A stretch of 64,000 nucleotides of DNA. Source: JANYCO01 sp035535995 (GTDB lineage: Bacteria; Bacteroidota; Bacteroidia; Cytophagales; Cytophagaceae). The translations under genes were made by a program, and so were the position numbers. This document shows positions 34,653 to 43,569 of the stretch, in pieces (position 1 is the first letter of the stretch; each line of letters begins with the position of its first letter). The notes under the pieces were generated by a model, which was not told where the DNA came from, searched no databases, and saw only the letters and a program-made list of their open reading frames with translations. The DNA lies in the NCBI GenBank assembly GCA_035535995.1, contig DATLOZ010000014.1, positions 29,943 to 93,942 of the forward strand, written 5' to 3'.

Positions 34653-36287
34653 TTAATATGGTTTCATCCCATAGATCCTGATCCCAAATTCTGGATTGGT
34701 GTAGAGTAGTTTTTTATCTTTTAAATAGAACGGCAAATTGCTATCGTCGCAAGCCTTGACTTTACTTTCTTTAAAACAGCCTAAATAAAAATAATAATCA
34801 ATCTCATACTTTTTCAATTCCGCATATTGCTCTTCCGGTGTGCTCATCTTCCGGAAGCCTCCATAATGGTGGCATCCCAGCTTGCGAAATAATTCATAGT
34901 ATACCGCTGCTCCTACTTCTCCCTGAATATTGGTATACGCAATACGTCCGTTTTTTAAGAAAGTTAGCTGTGTCAGCGCTTTTTCAAAGCGGAAAAGTTT
35001 TTCCATATGATTCCAATCTCTGCGTTTCCAATCATCAGCCGTAAGATTTGCGATCTTGCAAAAGGCGATCACAACAACAATAGAAGCAACCGACAACAGA
35101 AGAGGGTGCTTCATGGTTATGTTTTTTTCTTTCAAAAAACCCGTGACCGTAAGATACGTAAACATAAAAAAGAGTATGTGCACTCCAATCATATAGCGCT
35201 CTTCGAGAAAGATTAGAAAATATCCACCCATGATCATAAGCGCTGAAATAAAATAGAGCACTACTTTTTCTTTCAAAGCATTATTTTTTAACAACAATGC
35301 CGGAATGATCAAAAGCAAGATTGCCATCTTGAAGTATGAAAAATAGGAAAAGAGATATTGGAAGATCTTGAAATTGTAAATGTAAATTCCTAATTGATAT
35401 TGGAAAGAAGTGCGATCTTTAAAAGCCCGTCGCTCCGGCGGCATATAGTAAGTAGGATCTACCCAAGGGAAATAAGAATACTGATCAGGCGGCGAAACCA
35501 ATCCATGCGATGTTTCGAATTCGCCGGTAAGTCCTCCTGGTGTCATGATCGTGAAATTGAAACGGCCGGAGGAGCTCAGCATAAAATGTCCGTACTTCCA
35601 ATTTAGCAACGAACCCCACACACTTACTAACAGCAGCACTCCTGCAAAAACACGAAGAATGTTTGCGATCGAATGATCGGGCTTCTGTGATCTTTTTCTG
35701 ATCGCGATTCGATACGCCAGTAACAGAACAAGATGTGCCAATATAAAATAGATGTAGAAGAGTTTGCCAAACATACAAAGCGCCGCCACTAAAATACAGG
35801 TCCAAAAATAATTTCGCTTATCGCGAAGTTTATCGTCTGATATAACCGTGATGTATCCAATCAGGCAAACAGCGGAAAGAAAATCTGCAGCATCGTTGTA
35901 CAACAATTGAAAACTGAGCGCAAATATATACATCCCTAGTATAAACAAATATTTCACAAATCCTGTAAGCGAGCATTGACGGGCGATAACAAAGGAAAGA
36001 CGAATTAATACCAATCCGGCGAAAAAATTAATGATCCAGATCTCTTTGTATGGAAATAATTTTAAAAGAGGAATCATGCACCAAATCGTAAGCGGCGACC
36101 AGTAAGCGTTCAGGGCTTCTTTGAAATGTCCGTCGGCATATTTTTCTGCGATATTCAGCCATGCATAATAATCACCCCAGCCTATTTCTTTATACGGATG
36201 GTTGAAGAACCAAAGAAAGAAAGCAACATATACTAAGATCAGTGTTGATACAAAGATCGAATTTCGGTTTAGAGAGAGAGTATTCAT
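34653..36287 (-). CDS. Polytopic GT-C-like membrane protein
   Basis: 544 residues with about 10-12 membrane helices in the first 420 residues and a C-terminal soluble domain (about 425-544, LFRFEKALTQLTFLKNGRIA). An acidic loop follows the first helix (KEIGWGDYYAWLNIAEKYAD), where GT-C glycosyltransferases keep a catalytic Asp. This resembles the dolichyl- or undecaprenyl-phosphate sugar transferase superfamily (ArnT/PMT-like), which moves a lipid-linked sugar outside the membrane. The acceptor is unknown. It lies 2 bp downstream of the sirtuin gene, which suggests shared transcription. Confidence 0.75.
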   Translation of the reverse strand: MNTLSLNRNSIFVSTLILVYVAFFLWFFNHPYKEIGWGDYYAWLNIAEKYADGHFKEALNAYWSPLTIWCMIPLLKLFPYKEIWIINFFAGLVLIRLSFVIARQCSLTGFVKYLFILGMYIFALSFQLLYNDAADFLSAVCLIGYITVISDDKLRDKRNYFWTCILVAALCMFGKLFYIYFILAHLVLLLAYRIAIRKRSQKPDHSIANILRVFAGVLLLVSVWGSLLNWKYGHFMLSSSGRFNFTIMTPGGLTGEFETSHGLVSPPDQYSYFPWVDPTYYMPPERRAFKDRTSFQYQLGIYIYNFKIFQYLFSYFSYFKMAILLLIIPALLLKNNALKEKVVLYFISALMIMGGYFLIFLEERYMIGVHILFFMFTYLTVTGFLKEKNITMKHPLLLSVASIVVVIAFCKIANLTADDWKRRDWNHMEKLFRFEKALTQLTFLKNGRIAYTNIQGEVGAAVYYELFRKLGCHHYGGFRKMSTPEEQYAELKKYEIDYYFYLGCFKESKVKACDDSNLPFYLKDKKLLYTNPEFGIRIYGMKPY

Positions 36288-36289
36288 AT

Positions 36290-36976
36290 TTACGATAATA
36301 ATTTTTCACATAGCTCTGGAAGTCCTTGCGCAGCCTTCTCACGGATGAATACTAAATTAGGATAATAAGAGAGTTCGGGTAGATTGGGATCTACAATATA
36401 TTTTATACTTGTCTCCGGCACATAAGAGATCAATCCGGCTACCGGATATACCTGGAGTGAAGTTCCTACTACAATAAAAATATCCGCTTGCATTACTTCT
36501 TTGATCGCTCTGTCCATCATAGGTACGGCCTCACCAAACCATACGATATGCGGACGAAGTTGCGATCCTTTTTCGCATTTATCGCCGAGTTTCAACTCCC
36601 ATCCTTCTATCTCATAGACAAGATGCTCGTCCTGCGTACTGCGGCTTTTAAATAATTCCCCGTGTAAGTGTACAATGTTGGAAGAGCCTGCTTTTTCGTG
36701 AAGGTTGTCTACGTTTTGAGTGAGGATCACTACTTCGTATTTTTTCTCGAGCGCTGCAAGTGCGAGGTGTCCTGCATTTGGTTGAGCATTCAGAGCGGCT
36801 TTGCGACGTTGGTTATAAAAGTCCAACACGAGTTCTTTATTCCGGCGCCATGCTTCAGGAGTGGCTACGTCTTCTATTTTATGTCCTTCCCACAAACCGC
36901 CTGCATCGCGAAAGGTGGCAAGTCCGCTTTCCGCACTAATTCCAGCGCCGGAAAGCACTACAATTTTTCCCTTCAT
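36290..36976 (-). CDS. cobB: Sir2-family NAD-dependent protein deacylase (class III)
   Basis: 228 residues. NAD-binding motifs: GAGISAESGLATFRD (10-24), TQNVDNLHEKAGS, and the catalytic His in HLHGELF. The YNQRR motif at about 53-57 matches the Tyr-x-x-Arg pair that gives class III sirtuins their preference for succinyl- and malonyl-lysine. Later motifs: WFGEAVPMMDRAI, VGTSLQVYPVAGL. The usual four zinc cysteines are mostly missing: only one remains (KCEKGS), where E. coli CobB has a Cys at KVRC and a CHCC group. So the zinc module is probably lost, as in some relatives. Confidence 0.92.
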   Translation of the reverse strand: MKGKIVVLSGAGISAESGLATFRDAGGLWEGHKIEDVATPEAWRRNKELVLDFYNQRRKAALNAQPNAGHLALAALEKKYEVVILTQNVDNLHEKAGSSNIVHLHGELFKSRSTQDEHLVYEIEGWELKLGDKCEKGSQLRPHIVWFGEAVPMMDRAIKEVMQADIFIVVGTSLQVYPVAGLISYVPETSIKYIVDPNLPELSYYPNLVFIREKAAQGLPELCEKLLS

Positions 36977-37107
36977 AATATCTTTATTTACTAAAAATTT
37001 AAAAGCAAAGGATGCAAGAGAGTTTTTTTAGCTAATTGAATAAAAAAAGCAAAGAAGATAAGAATATATTCTGCTCTTCTTTGCTCCCCGTCTGTGTACT
37101 CTGTTTT

Positions 37108-39624
37108 TTACTTTTTATTTTTATCAGCCTGTGCTTTCGCAGCCGTGGTCTTCGCTTTTTTTACTGTGACTGCCGGCTTTGCAGGCGAGGTCTTCGCCTT
37201 AGCGGAGGCTGCTTTTTTAACGGTTTTTTTCTCTCCGCTATCCAGCTTTTTGGTCGTGGTTTTTTTCGTAGCTGTTTTTTTAGCAGGCGCTTTTTTCTCT
37301 ACTGTTTTCTTTGCAAATCTTCCTTTTTTCTCCGGAGCATTTTCAGCTAGTTCCAGACATTCCTGTAAGGTCAATGATTTTGGATCTTTTCCTTTTGGAA
37401 TTTTTACGTTTTTATTTCCTGCTACAATGTATGGTCCCCAACGACCGTTCAAGACTTTTACATCGGCATTTTCCGGAAATTCTTTGATCAGCTTTTCTGC
37501 TTCCGCTTTACGCTTGGCCTCGATGATCTCGATGCAACGTTGCTCGGTCACTTGTAGAGGATCATCTTCTTTACCGATGGAATAGAATTTACTGTCGTGC
37601 AAAATATAAGGGCCGAATCTTCCGATTGCTACTTTCATTACTTTGCCTTCGTACTCTCCTGCTTCTCTTGGAAGTTTGAAAAGTTCGAGCGCATCTTCGA
37701 GTGTGATGTTTTCGATAAACTGTCCTTTGCGAAGGCTTGCGAATTGTGGCTTTTTACCAGTCTCTTCGTCAGCTTCTCCCACTTGCACGATCGGGCCATA
37801 ACGGCCCAGGCGAGCGATGATCTTTTCTCCGGTCTGCGGATGCACGCCAAGATCACGAGAGCTCGACACAGAAGAACGTTCGATCTGCTCGGTGCTTAGT
37901 ACTGTTTTATGGAAAGGGCTATAAAACTCATCGAGCATTTTTTCCCATTTCTTTTTTCCTTCGGCTATTTCGTCAAATTCCTTTTCTACGTTGGCCGTGA
38001 AAGAATAATCGGTGATGGTTGGGAAATATTGAACAAGGAAATCGGTTACGATCATGGCAAGATCGGTTGGGAAAAGTTTTGCTTTCTCCGCGCCAGTGAT
38101 CTCGCTGGTTGTAATGGTATTGATCTTATTTGCCGCAAGGATAATTTCTTTCAACTTGCGCTCTTTCCCTTCGCGATTTTCTTTTTCGATGTATCCTCTT
38201 TTCTGAATAGTAGAAATAGTAGGTGCATACGTAGAAGGGCGGCCAATGCCAAGCTCTTCCAGTTTTTTTACCAAACTTGCTTCCGTATATCTTGGAGCAG
38301 GACGGCTATAACGCTCGGCAGCTTTCATCTCGTTGAGCTGAAGAGCTTGTCCTATTTCCAATGGAGGTAACATTCCTTTAGTATCTTCATCGCCCTCCGA
38401 TTCTTCGTCGGTAGACTCTATATATACTTTTAGAAATCCGTCAAACTTGATCACTTCACCTGTAGCGGTCAGTGTTTGTGGTACGGTAGAGATGCCAATA
38501 GTGGCGATGGTTCTTTCGATCTGCGCTTCTGCCATTTGAGAAGCGATGGCGCGTTTCCAGATGAGCTCGTACAAACGTTGCTCGTTGCGGTCGCCACTGG
38601 CTTCCTGTACAGAGAAATCGGTAGGACGGATCGCTTCGTGTGCCTCCTGGGCAGATTCGTTTTTATTTTTATACTTTCTAACCTGGAAATATTCGTCGCC
38701 AAAAGATTTAGTGATCGCATTTTTCGCGGAAGCGATGGCATCGTCGGAAAGGTTTACCGAGTCAGTTCTCATATAAGAGATCTTTCCTGCTTCGTACAAA
38801 CGCTGCGCCACGGTCATTGTCTGCGCTACAGAGAAGCTAAGCTTGCGGCTGGCTTCCTGTTGCAAGGTAGATGTAGTAAATGGAGGTGCAGGAGATTTTT
38901 TGGCTGGTTTTTTCTCAAGATTTTTTACAGAAAAATCTGCGCCCAAACAATTTTGCAAAAAGTCGTAGGCTTCTTTTTCTGTATTAAAATTTTTGCCAAG
39001 CTCTGCTGTAAGGATTTTTCCTTTCCCTACTTCAAATCTTGCCGTTACCTTATAAGAAGAAGTAGCGTTGAATTGTTCGATCTCACGCTCGCGCTCTACG
39101 ATAAGCCTTACAGCCACTGACTGTACCCGGCCGGCAGAGAGACCTGTTTTGATTTTTTTCCATAATACCGGAGAGATCTCAAAACCCACCAGGCGATCCA
39201 GGATACGGCGTGCCTGCTGTGCGTTTACAAGATCAATGTCGATAGTACGAGGTTTAGTAATTGCTTCGAGGATCGCTTTTTTAGTGATTTCGGTGAAGAC
39301 GATTCTTTTGGTTTTAGCTTCGGCAAGCTCCAACACTTCTTTTAAATGCCATGAAATAGCTTCTCCCTCACGGTCGGAGTCGGTCGCAAGCCATACAATT
39401 TGTGCTTTGCTGGAAATTTTTTTAAGCTCGTTGATGACGTCTCGTTTGTCTTCCGAAATTTCATATTTGGGTTTAAACCCATGCTCGATGTCGATTGCTC
39501 CGTCTCCTTTGCCAAGGTCGCGCACATGCCCGTAGCTCGATTTTACGGTAAAATCTGCCCCAAGGTATCCTTCTATTGTTTTGGCTTTGGCCGGAGACTC
39601 GACGATCACAAGATTCTTTGACAT
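37108..39624 (-). CDS. topA: DNA topoisomerase I
   Basis: 838 residues. Toprim domain with the catalytic Glu in VIVESPAKAKTIEGYLG (8-20) and the DSDREGEAISWHL metal motif near 92; active-site Tyr in ISYMRTDSVNLSDDAI near 300; QEAHEAIRPTDF follows. The C-terminal third carries topoisomerase C-terminal repeat modules (LGRYGPIVQVGE, IGRFGPYILHDSKFYSI, LNGRWGPYIVAGNKN) in place of zinc fingers, and ends in a 75-residue Lys/Ala/Thr tail, the usual Bacteroidota form. It relaxes negative supercoils by single-strand passage. Single-gene unit, divergent from sixA. Confidence 0.97.
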   Translation of the reverse strand: MSKNLVIVESPAKAKTIEGYLGADFTVKSSYGHVRDLGKGDGAIDIEHGFKPKYEISEDKRDVINELKKISSKAQIVWLATDSDREGEAISWHLKEVLELAEAKTKRIVFTEITKKAILEAITKPRTIDIDLVNAQQARRILDRLVGFEISPVLWKKIKTGLSAGRVQSVAVRLIVEREREIEQFNATSSYKVTARFEVGKGKILTAELGKNFNTEKEAYDFLQNCLGADFSVKNLEKKPAKKSPAPPFTTSTLQQEASRKLSFSVAQTMTVAQRLYEAGKISYMRTDSVNLSDDAIASAKNAITKSFGDEYFQVRKYKNKNESAQEAHEAIRPTDFSVQEASGDRNEQRLYELIWKRAIASQMAEAQIERTIATIGISTVPQTLTATGEVIKFDGFLKVYIESTDEESEGDEDTKGMLPPLEIGQALQLNEMKAAERYSRPAPRYTEASLVKKLEELGIGRPSTYAPTISTIQKRGYIEKENREGKERKLKEIILAANKINTITTSEITGAEKAKLFPTDLAMIVTDFLVQYFPTITDYSFTANVEKEFDEIAEGKKKWEKMLDEFYSPFHKTVLSTEQIERSSVSSSRDLGVHPQTGEKIIARLGRYGPIVQVGEADEETGKKPQFASLRKGQFIENITLEDALELFKLPREAGEYEGKVMKVAIGRFGPYILHDSKFYSIGKEDDPLQVTEQRCIEIIEAKRKAEAEKLIKEFPENADVKVLNGRWGPYIVAGNKNVKIPKGKDPKSLTLQECLELAENAPEKKGRFAKKTVEKKAPAKKTATKKTTTKKLDSGEKKTVKKAASAKAKTSPAKPAVTVKKAKTTAAKAQADKNKK

Positions 39625-39688
39625 ATCTGAGTATCAATTTATTTGGAAAACGCCTTTCCAAAGATGAATATTATTTCTATACAAAACG

Positions 39689-39696
39689 CAAATGTA
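39689..39696 (-). promoter_or_regulatory. -7 element TACATTTG of topA
   Basis: Minus-strand TACATTTG matches TAnnTTTG and lies about 65 nt before the topA ATG. No convincing -33 TTG at the right distance was seen. Confidence 0.4.
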
Positions 39697-39742
39697 GGTA
39701 ATTTATAGTTTAATAGTTTGAAAATTGTTCAACTCATTCCTA

Positions 39743-39750
39743 TATATTTG
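39743..39750 (+). promoter_or_regulatory. -7 element TATATTTG of sixA
   Basis: Exact TAnnTTTG match 28 nt before the sixA ATG; a TTTG lies 22 nt upstream (39717-39720 region) as a possible -33 element. Confidence 0.5.
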
Positions 39751-39778
39751 TGTTTCAATCAATAAAATAAAATAAAAA

Positions 39779-40276
39779 ATGTCAAAAACGCTCATTTTCA
39801 TGCGGCACGCAAAATCAGACTGGTCGATCGCAGGTCAGAAAGATTTTGACCGGACCTTAAATAACAGAGGCCTCGGCGACGCCCCTCGTATGGGAAGAAG
39901 ATTGCATGAAATGGGTGTAAAACCTGACCTTGTGATCTCCAGTCCAGCTGTACGAGCCAAAACAACTGCGGAATACGTTTCCGAACAATTGGGTTATGAT
40001 ATAGATAATATAGTGTACGATCCGGAAATTTACGAAGCTTCGGTGCGAAGCTTGCTAGCGGTGATAAACAATTTAGACGATTCTAAAAACTGCATCATTA
40101 TTTTCGGACACAACCCTACTCATACTTACCTTGCCGAATACCTCACGAAAGAAGCGATCGGCAACATTCCCACCTCCGGGGCAGTATGTATCAATTTTGA
40201 ATTTGATTCCTGGAAACTTGTATCGCAAAACACAGGAAAAATGCAGTGGTTTGAGTATCCTAAGAAGCTTGATTAA
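39779..40276 (+). CDS. sixA: SixA-type phosphohistidine phosphatase
   Basis: 165 residues, histidine phosphatase superfamily. The catalytic RHG-type motif is MRHAKSDWSI at 8-17, with His 10 the phospho-acceptor. SSPAVRAKTTAEYVSEQLGY supplies the second Arg and IIFGHNPTHTYLAEYL the second His. SixA in E. coli removes phosphate from phosphohistidine proteins of the Arc or nitrogen phosphotransfer systems; in Bacteroidota the target is unknown. It starts with a Bacteroidota-type -7 element and ends 3 bases before a family A hairpin. Confidence 0.93.
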   Translation: MSKTLIFMRHAKSDWSIAGQKDFDRTLNNRGLGDAPRMGRRLHEMGVKPDLVISSPAVRAKTTAEYVSEQLGYDIDNIVYDPEIYEASVRSLLAVINNLDDSKNCIIIFGHNPTHTYLAEYLTKEAIGNIPTSGAVCINFEFDSWKLVSQNTGKMQWFEYPKKLD

Positions 40277-40279
40277 AAA

Positions 40280-40328
40280 GATACCGGATGCCAGATAGTT
40301 TAAATAAAAACATCTGGTATCTGGCATC
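40280..40328. repeat. Family A inverted repeat between convergent genes
   Basis: Left arm 40280-40296 (GATACCGGATGCCAGAT) and right arm 40312-40328 (ATCTGGTATCTGGCATC) pair with three mismatches around a 15-nt loop. The left arm end and loop (CCAGATAGTTTA, ATAAAAAC) are shared with the MITE-2 core. It sits 3 bases after sixA stop and 4 bases before the enoyl-CoA hydratase stop. Confidence 0.85.
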
Positions 40329-40332
40329 CTGT

Positions 40333-41106
40333 TTACCACTGTAGTTTCTGTTTACTGAGGAACGCTTCAATTCCTTTCTTACAATCTTCCGAGTCTCTTG
40401 CTTCTGCGTTTTTCTTGCAGGCATAGCGCAGCGCTTCTTCCAGCGGCATGGATTGTACCTCGCCGATCATTTGCTTGGTGAGTTCCATGGAAGTACCTGA
40501 ATTATTTACACAGAGTTTTTGCGCAAATTCCTGTACTGCATTTTCCAACTCTTCTTCTTTTACGATCCAATTGACGATCCCGAAATCCTGCGCGTCTTTG
40601 GCGGTGATAGGCGTTCCGGTGAGAAGTAATTCTTTGGCTCTTCCCTCTCCTATTTTTCGCAATAAAAAAACCATCACAATGGCAGGTACAAAACCGATCC
40701 GCGATTCTGTGTAACCATAATTGGCATCCGGTACGCTGAATGAAAAATCACAAACCGATACCAAGCCACAACCTCCTGCCAGCGCGTGTCCCTGTACTTG
40801 GGCAATGACGATTTTTTTCAGCTGATATACAATTTTAAAAAGCTCCATCAGGTGTGTGGAATCTTTGAGATTTTCTTCGAACGTATATTTTTGCAAAGAC
40901 TGTAAATACTCAAGATCCGCGCCTGCGCAAAAAGAATCTCCTTCTGCTTTTAGCACTACTACTTTTACTGCAGGATCTGCTTCTGCTTCCATGAATGCTT
41001 TTTTCAGATCCGTTACGAAATGATGATTCAGCGCATTGCGCTTCTCCGGTCTGTTGAGCGTGATATAACCAATCCGGTTTTCTACTTTATAGTTTACGTA
41101 CTTCAT
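40333..41106 (-). CDS. Enoyl-CoA hydratase/isomerase family protein
   Basis: 257 residues, crotonase fold. Opening VENRIGYITLNRPEKRNALN, oxyanion-hole segment DSFCAGADLEYLQSLQ at about 56-71, and QGHALAGGCGLVSVCDFSFS at about 104-123. The catalytic Glu pair of enoyl-CoA hydratase aligns to GYTESRIGFVPAIV, where one Glu is present. The pattern fits methylglutaconyl-CoA hydratase or a related leucine-degradation enzyme, but substrate cannot be assigned with confidence. Upstream is a MITE; downstream a family A hairpin separates it from sixA. Confidence 0.9.
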   Translation of the reverse strand: MKYVNYKVENRIGYITLNRPEKRNALNHHFVTDLKKAFMEAEADPAVKVVVLKAEGDSFCAGADLEYLQSLQKYTFEENLKDSTHLMELFKIVYQLKKIVIAQVQGHALAGGCGLVSVCDFSFSVPDANYGYTESRIGFVPAIVMVFLLRKIGEGRAKELLLTGTPITAKDAQDFGIVNWIVKEEELENAVQEFAQKLCVNNSGTSMELTKQMIGEVQSMPLEEALRYACKKNAEARDSEDCKKGIEAFLSKQKLQW

Positions 41107-41200
41107 ATCAGGATTTCAGAATTAAATAATTTTCGAAATTTAAATTTCTTCAAGAAAAGTAAAATATTTTCCTGTTTAATATACAAAATATAATTCTTTA

Positions 41201-41383
41201 GAATTCCCCTTTTAAGTATAAGATTAATAATTGATGCAAGATACCAGATACCAGATAGTTTAGATAAAAACACTCCTGTTTTACAAATAAACTAAAAGAC
41301 AATGTCATTAAATTACTCTCGCATTTATCCGGTATCTGGCATCTGGTATCTCAAATAAGTATTAATATTCAAGAGGGAACTCC
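41201..41383. mobile_element. MITE-2 copy 1, about 183 bp with 10-11 bp target duplication
   Basis: Terminal inverted repeats: GAATTCCCCTTTTAAGTAT at the left, and at the right, read inward, GGAGTTCCCTCTTGAATATT. ATAATTCTTTA flanks both ends (41190-41200 and 41384-41394), an 11-bp direct duplication. Inside are head-to-head family A units (41235-41256 and 41328-41350). The same element, inverted and about 90 percent identical by eye, is at 57251-57436. No gene fits inside, so it is non-autonomous. It fills most of the 302-bp gap 41107-41408; the rest is AT-rich with no other signal. Confidence 0.92.
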
Positions 41384-41408
41384 ATAATTCTTTATTTTTA
41401 AACCAGGT

Positions 41409-43160
41409 TCATTCCTTGATCTTGTATACTCTGATATATTCATTTTGCTCTTTCAGCATATATCTTTTTCTGTCCAATGAAACAGGAAAAGACGAATATG
41501 GTGTTAGTAATACATAAGAAAATTGTTTGTCGGCGGTTTCCATAGACATTTCCGGTACCAACGTTCTGCCTGCTCTGGAGGCTTCGTAGCGGAGGTATAT
41601 ATTGTAGACGTCTTCGTTTGTAAATACCTCTCCGCTATTTTCTTTCACTACGTATTTACAAATCCTTCCTACTTCGTCGTAGATCTGGTGGCCGTATCGG
41701 GTATCTTCATAAAAATAAAAAAAGGCCGATACGATTGTCATTGCACAAAGTGAGAGCAAGATTATATTTTTGAGCAACGCAGAACGGATCGATGAAAAAA
41801 TAAAATCAAGGACCTGCCATAAACAAAGACTAAGCGGAAAGATCAGGTATGTCCACACCCGGTCGAAAGGCTGTACACGCTGCACCAGCAATACTAACAA
41901 AGGTGAGACGAACATGGAAGCAATTAACAGCAACCAAGAATATTGTTGTTTTTGTATTAGTATAAATGTAGCGCTAAGCAAGAGCAATAATCCTACCCAG
42001 AATGCCCCTTGTTCGAGGCTAAGAATATAGCCGAATATCCCTTCTATCAACGAAGGAAAATTTTGAATAAACTCATGCCATGGCAAACGGATGATCCATG
42101 GATTGCTAATCAAAGAAGATAGGCCGCTAATGAGCAGCAATGGCGTATAAAGTGTAAGCACCGAAACGAAGACCAGGACATTGTAATAGAAAAACCGTTT
42201 TAGAAATTTCCAGTTTTTGCAATAAATGCCCCAAGCTAAAATTGCCATAGAAAAAGAAATGTAGGGGTATACATAAATGATCATCGAATAAAAACCAAAA
42301 ATGCTAAAGACGGTATACATATGCCATGGATACTTTTTATGGTTCCCTTCCAGGATCTTTAAAACCATAAAAAATGAAAGCACTACAAACAACGTCATTA
42401 GTACATATCCACGGCCAAACAGCGAATAATAGAAAAACCGCGGAGCGCAGGAAAACAGGAATGTGCAAAGCAAGGCGAGATGAAAATTTGTATAACGGAG
42501 CAGGAAAAGAAAAAACACGGTAGAAGCCACTAAGCTTAACAGTAGTGTAGGTACCTTCATTAGGTAATAAGGATCTGAGAAGAATGGCTGGAGAAAGTAA
42601 ACGAGCAGTGAATATAGTATATGATTGTTTGGCCCGGGATAGTAGCTTACAATCACCCAGAAACCTTTTTTTACAAAAAACAGATAAGAAAAAATTTCAT
42701 CAATATGAAAATAGTAGCGGTCGATAAAAAAATATTTTAACCCGCCCAATAATAAAAGCATTGCGACAGTGAACCATTTTAGTGTGCCTGATAGTAAACG
42801 AAAGTCTTTTGTAAGATCAACGATAAAAAAAATTAATGATCGCAAAAAATAAAAAAAATGACGGGCAACTTCCAACGCAATTTTATTTAATTTAAAAAGG
42901 ATGAATATTAGAAAACAACCTGCTATTACTACAATGGATTTAAGAATCTCATGCCGCTTTGGTGTCAGGTATAGAGTTTTGAAAATTTCCAGTTTTTCCG
43001 TTTTTCCATAAAAGGAAAGCAACTGAAAACAGATCCTTTCGTAGGAATAAAAAATCTGAACAAAAAGAATTAACAGTATACACAAGAAGAATAGCACAAA
43101 AAATGTTTTTACCGCAACTATTAGTATCTTTAATAGTTCTATCCGTTTGAAGTGCTTCAT
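41409..43160 (-). CDS. Polytopic GT39-like glycosyltransferase family membrane protein
   Basis: 583 residues with about 12-13 membrane helices. After the fourth helix comes the acidic motif DRYYFHIDEIFSYLF (about 150-164), where GT-C/PMT-like enzymes hold the catalytic Asp. NNHILYSLLVYFLQPFFSDP follows, as in the Bacteroidota glycosyltransferase family 39-like proteins. The C-terminal 90 residues form a small soluble domain (EDTRYGHQIYDEVGRICKYV). It probably transfers a lipid-linked sugar on the periplasmic side. The neighbours on the other strand are also polytopic proteins, so this may be a small surface-glycan locus. Confidence 0.75.
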   Translation of the reverse strand: MKHFKRIELLKILIVAVKTFFVLFFLCILLILFVQIFYSYERICFQLLSFYGKTEKLEIFKTLYLTPKRHEILKSIVVIAGCFLIFILFKLNKIALEVARHFFYFLRSLIFFIVDLTKDFRLLSGTLKWFTVAMLLLLGGLKYFFIDRYYFHIDEIFSYLFFVKKGFWVIVSYYPGPNNHILYSLLVYFLQPFFSDPYYLMKVPTLLLSLVASTVFFLFLLRYTNFHLALLCTFLFSCAPRFFYYSLFGRGYVLMTLFVVLSFFMVLKILEGNHKKYPWHMYTVFSIFGFYSMIIYVYPYISFSMAILAWGIYCKNWKFLKRFFYYNVLVFVSVLTLYTPLLLISGLSSLISNPWIIRLPWHEFIQNFPSLIEGIFGYILSLEQGAFWVGLLLLLSATFILIQKQQYSWLLLIASMFVSPLLVLLVQRVQPFDRVWTYLIFPLSLCLWQVLDFIFSSIRSALLKNIILLSLCAMTIVSAFFYFYEDTRYGHQIYDEVGRICKYVVKENSGEVFTNEDVYNIYLRYEASRAGRTLVPEMSMETADKQFSYVLLTPYSSFPVSLDRKRYMLKEQNEYIRVYKIKE

Positions 43161-43179
43161 AGTTTACGAATTTATTGAA

Positions 43180-43569
43180 ATGAACAGGAATAAAAAAAAT
43201 ATTATGACAATAATCCTTTGTGCCGGGCTGCTGGTGCCGTTTGTATTGATCACGGATATTTTTCCTTTCATGCGCTTCGGAATGTTTGCCGAGCCAATTA
43301 CGCGATCCGTACAAACGGAAAAATTTGTAATCTACCAGCTTGATGCGACAGGAAATAAAAATCTTTTGCATCCAGAAAGAATTGGCATAAACCCGAATAC
43401 CTTTTATTATTTGTGCCGGAATTATTTCTACCGCAATGAAGCGGAACTATTTTCAAAAAAACTTCTACAGCTCAGCGATCAGCAGACTTCTGCCGTAGAA
43501 CTGCTGCACCTAGTGAAGCAAGACAACGGCAAAACCGATACTTTATATGTACATACGTTCGCTCGATGA
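43180..43569 (+). CDS. Small membrane-anchored protein coupled to HTTM-like gene
   Basis: 129 residues from the ATG at 43180; an earlier ATG at 43147 would overlap the divergent gene start and is less likely. One N-terminal membrane helix (NIMTIILCAGLLVPFVLITD), then FPFMRFGMFAEP, then a small soluble domain (KFVIYQLDATGNKNLLHPER). The gene overlaps the next start by 4 bases (ATGA), so the two products are likely made together and may interact. No domain is recognised. FPFxRFGMFAE resembles the segment seen in partners of HTTM (vitamin K carboxylase-like) proteins. Confidence 0.7.
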   Translation: MNRNKKNIMTIILCAGLLVPFVLITDIFPFMRFGMFAEPITRSVQTEKFVIYQLDATGNKNLLHPERIGINPNTFYYLCRNYFYRNEAELFSKKLLQLSDQQTSAVELLHLVKQDNGKTDTLYVHTFAR

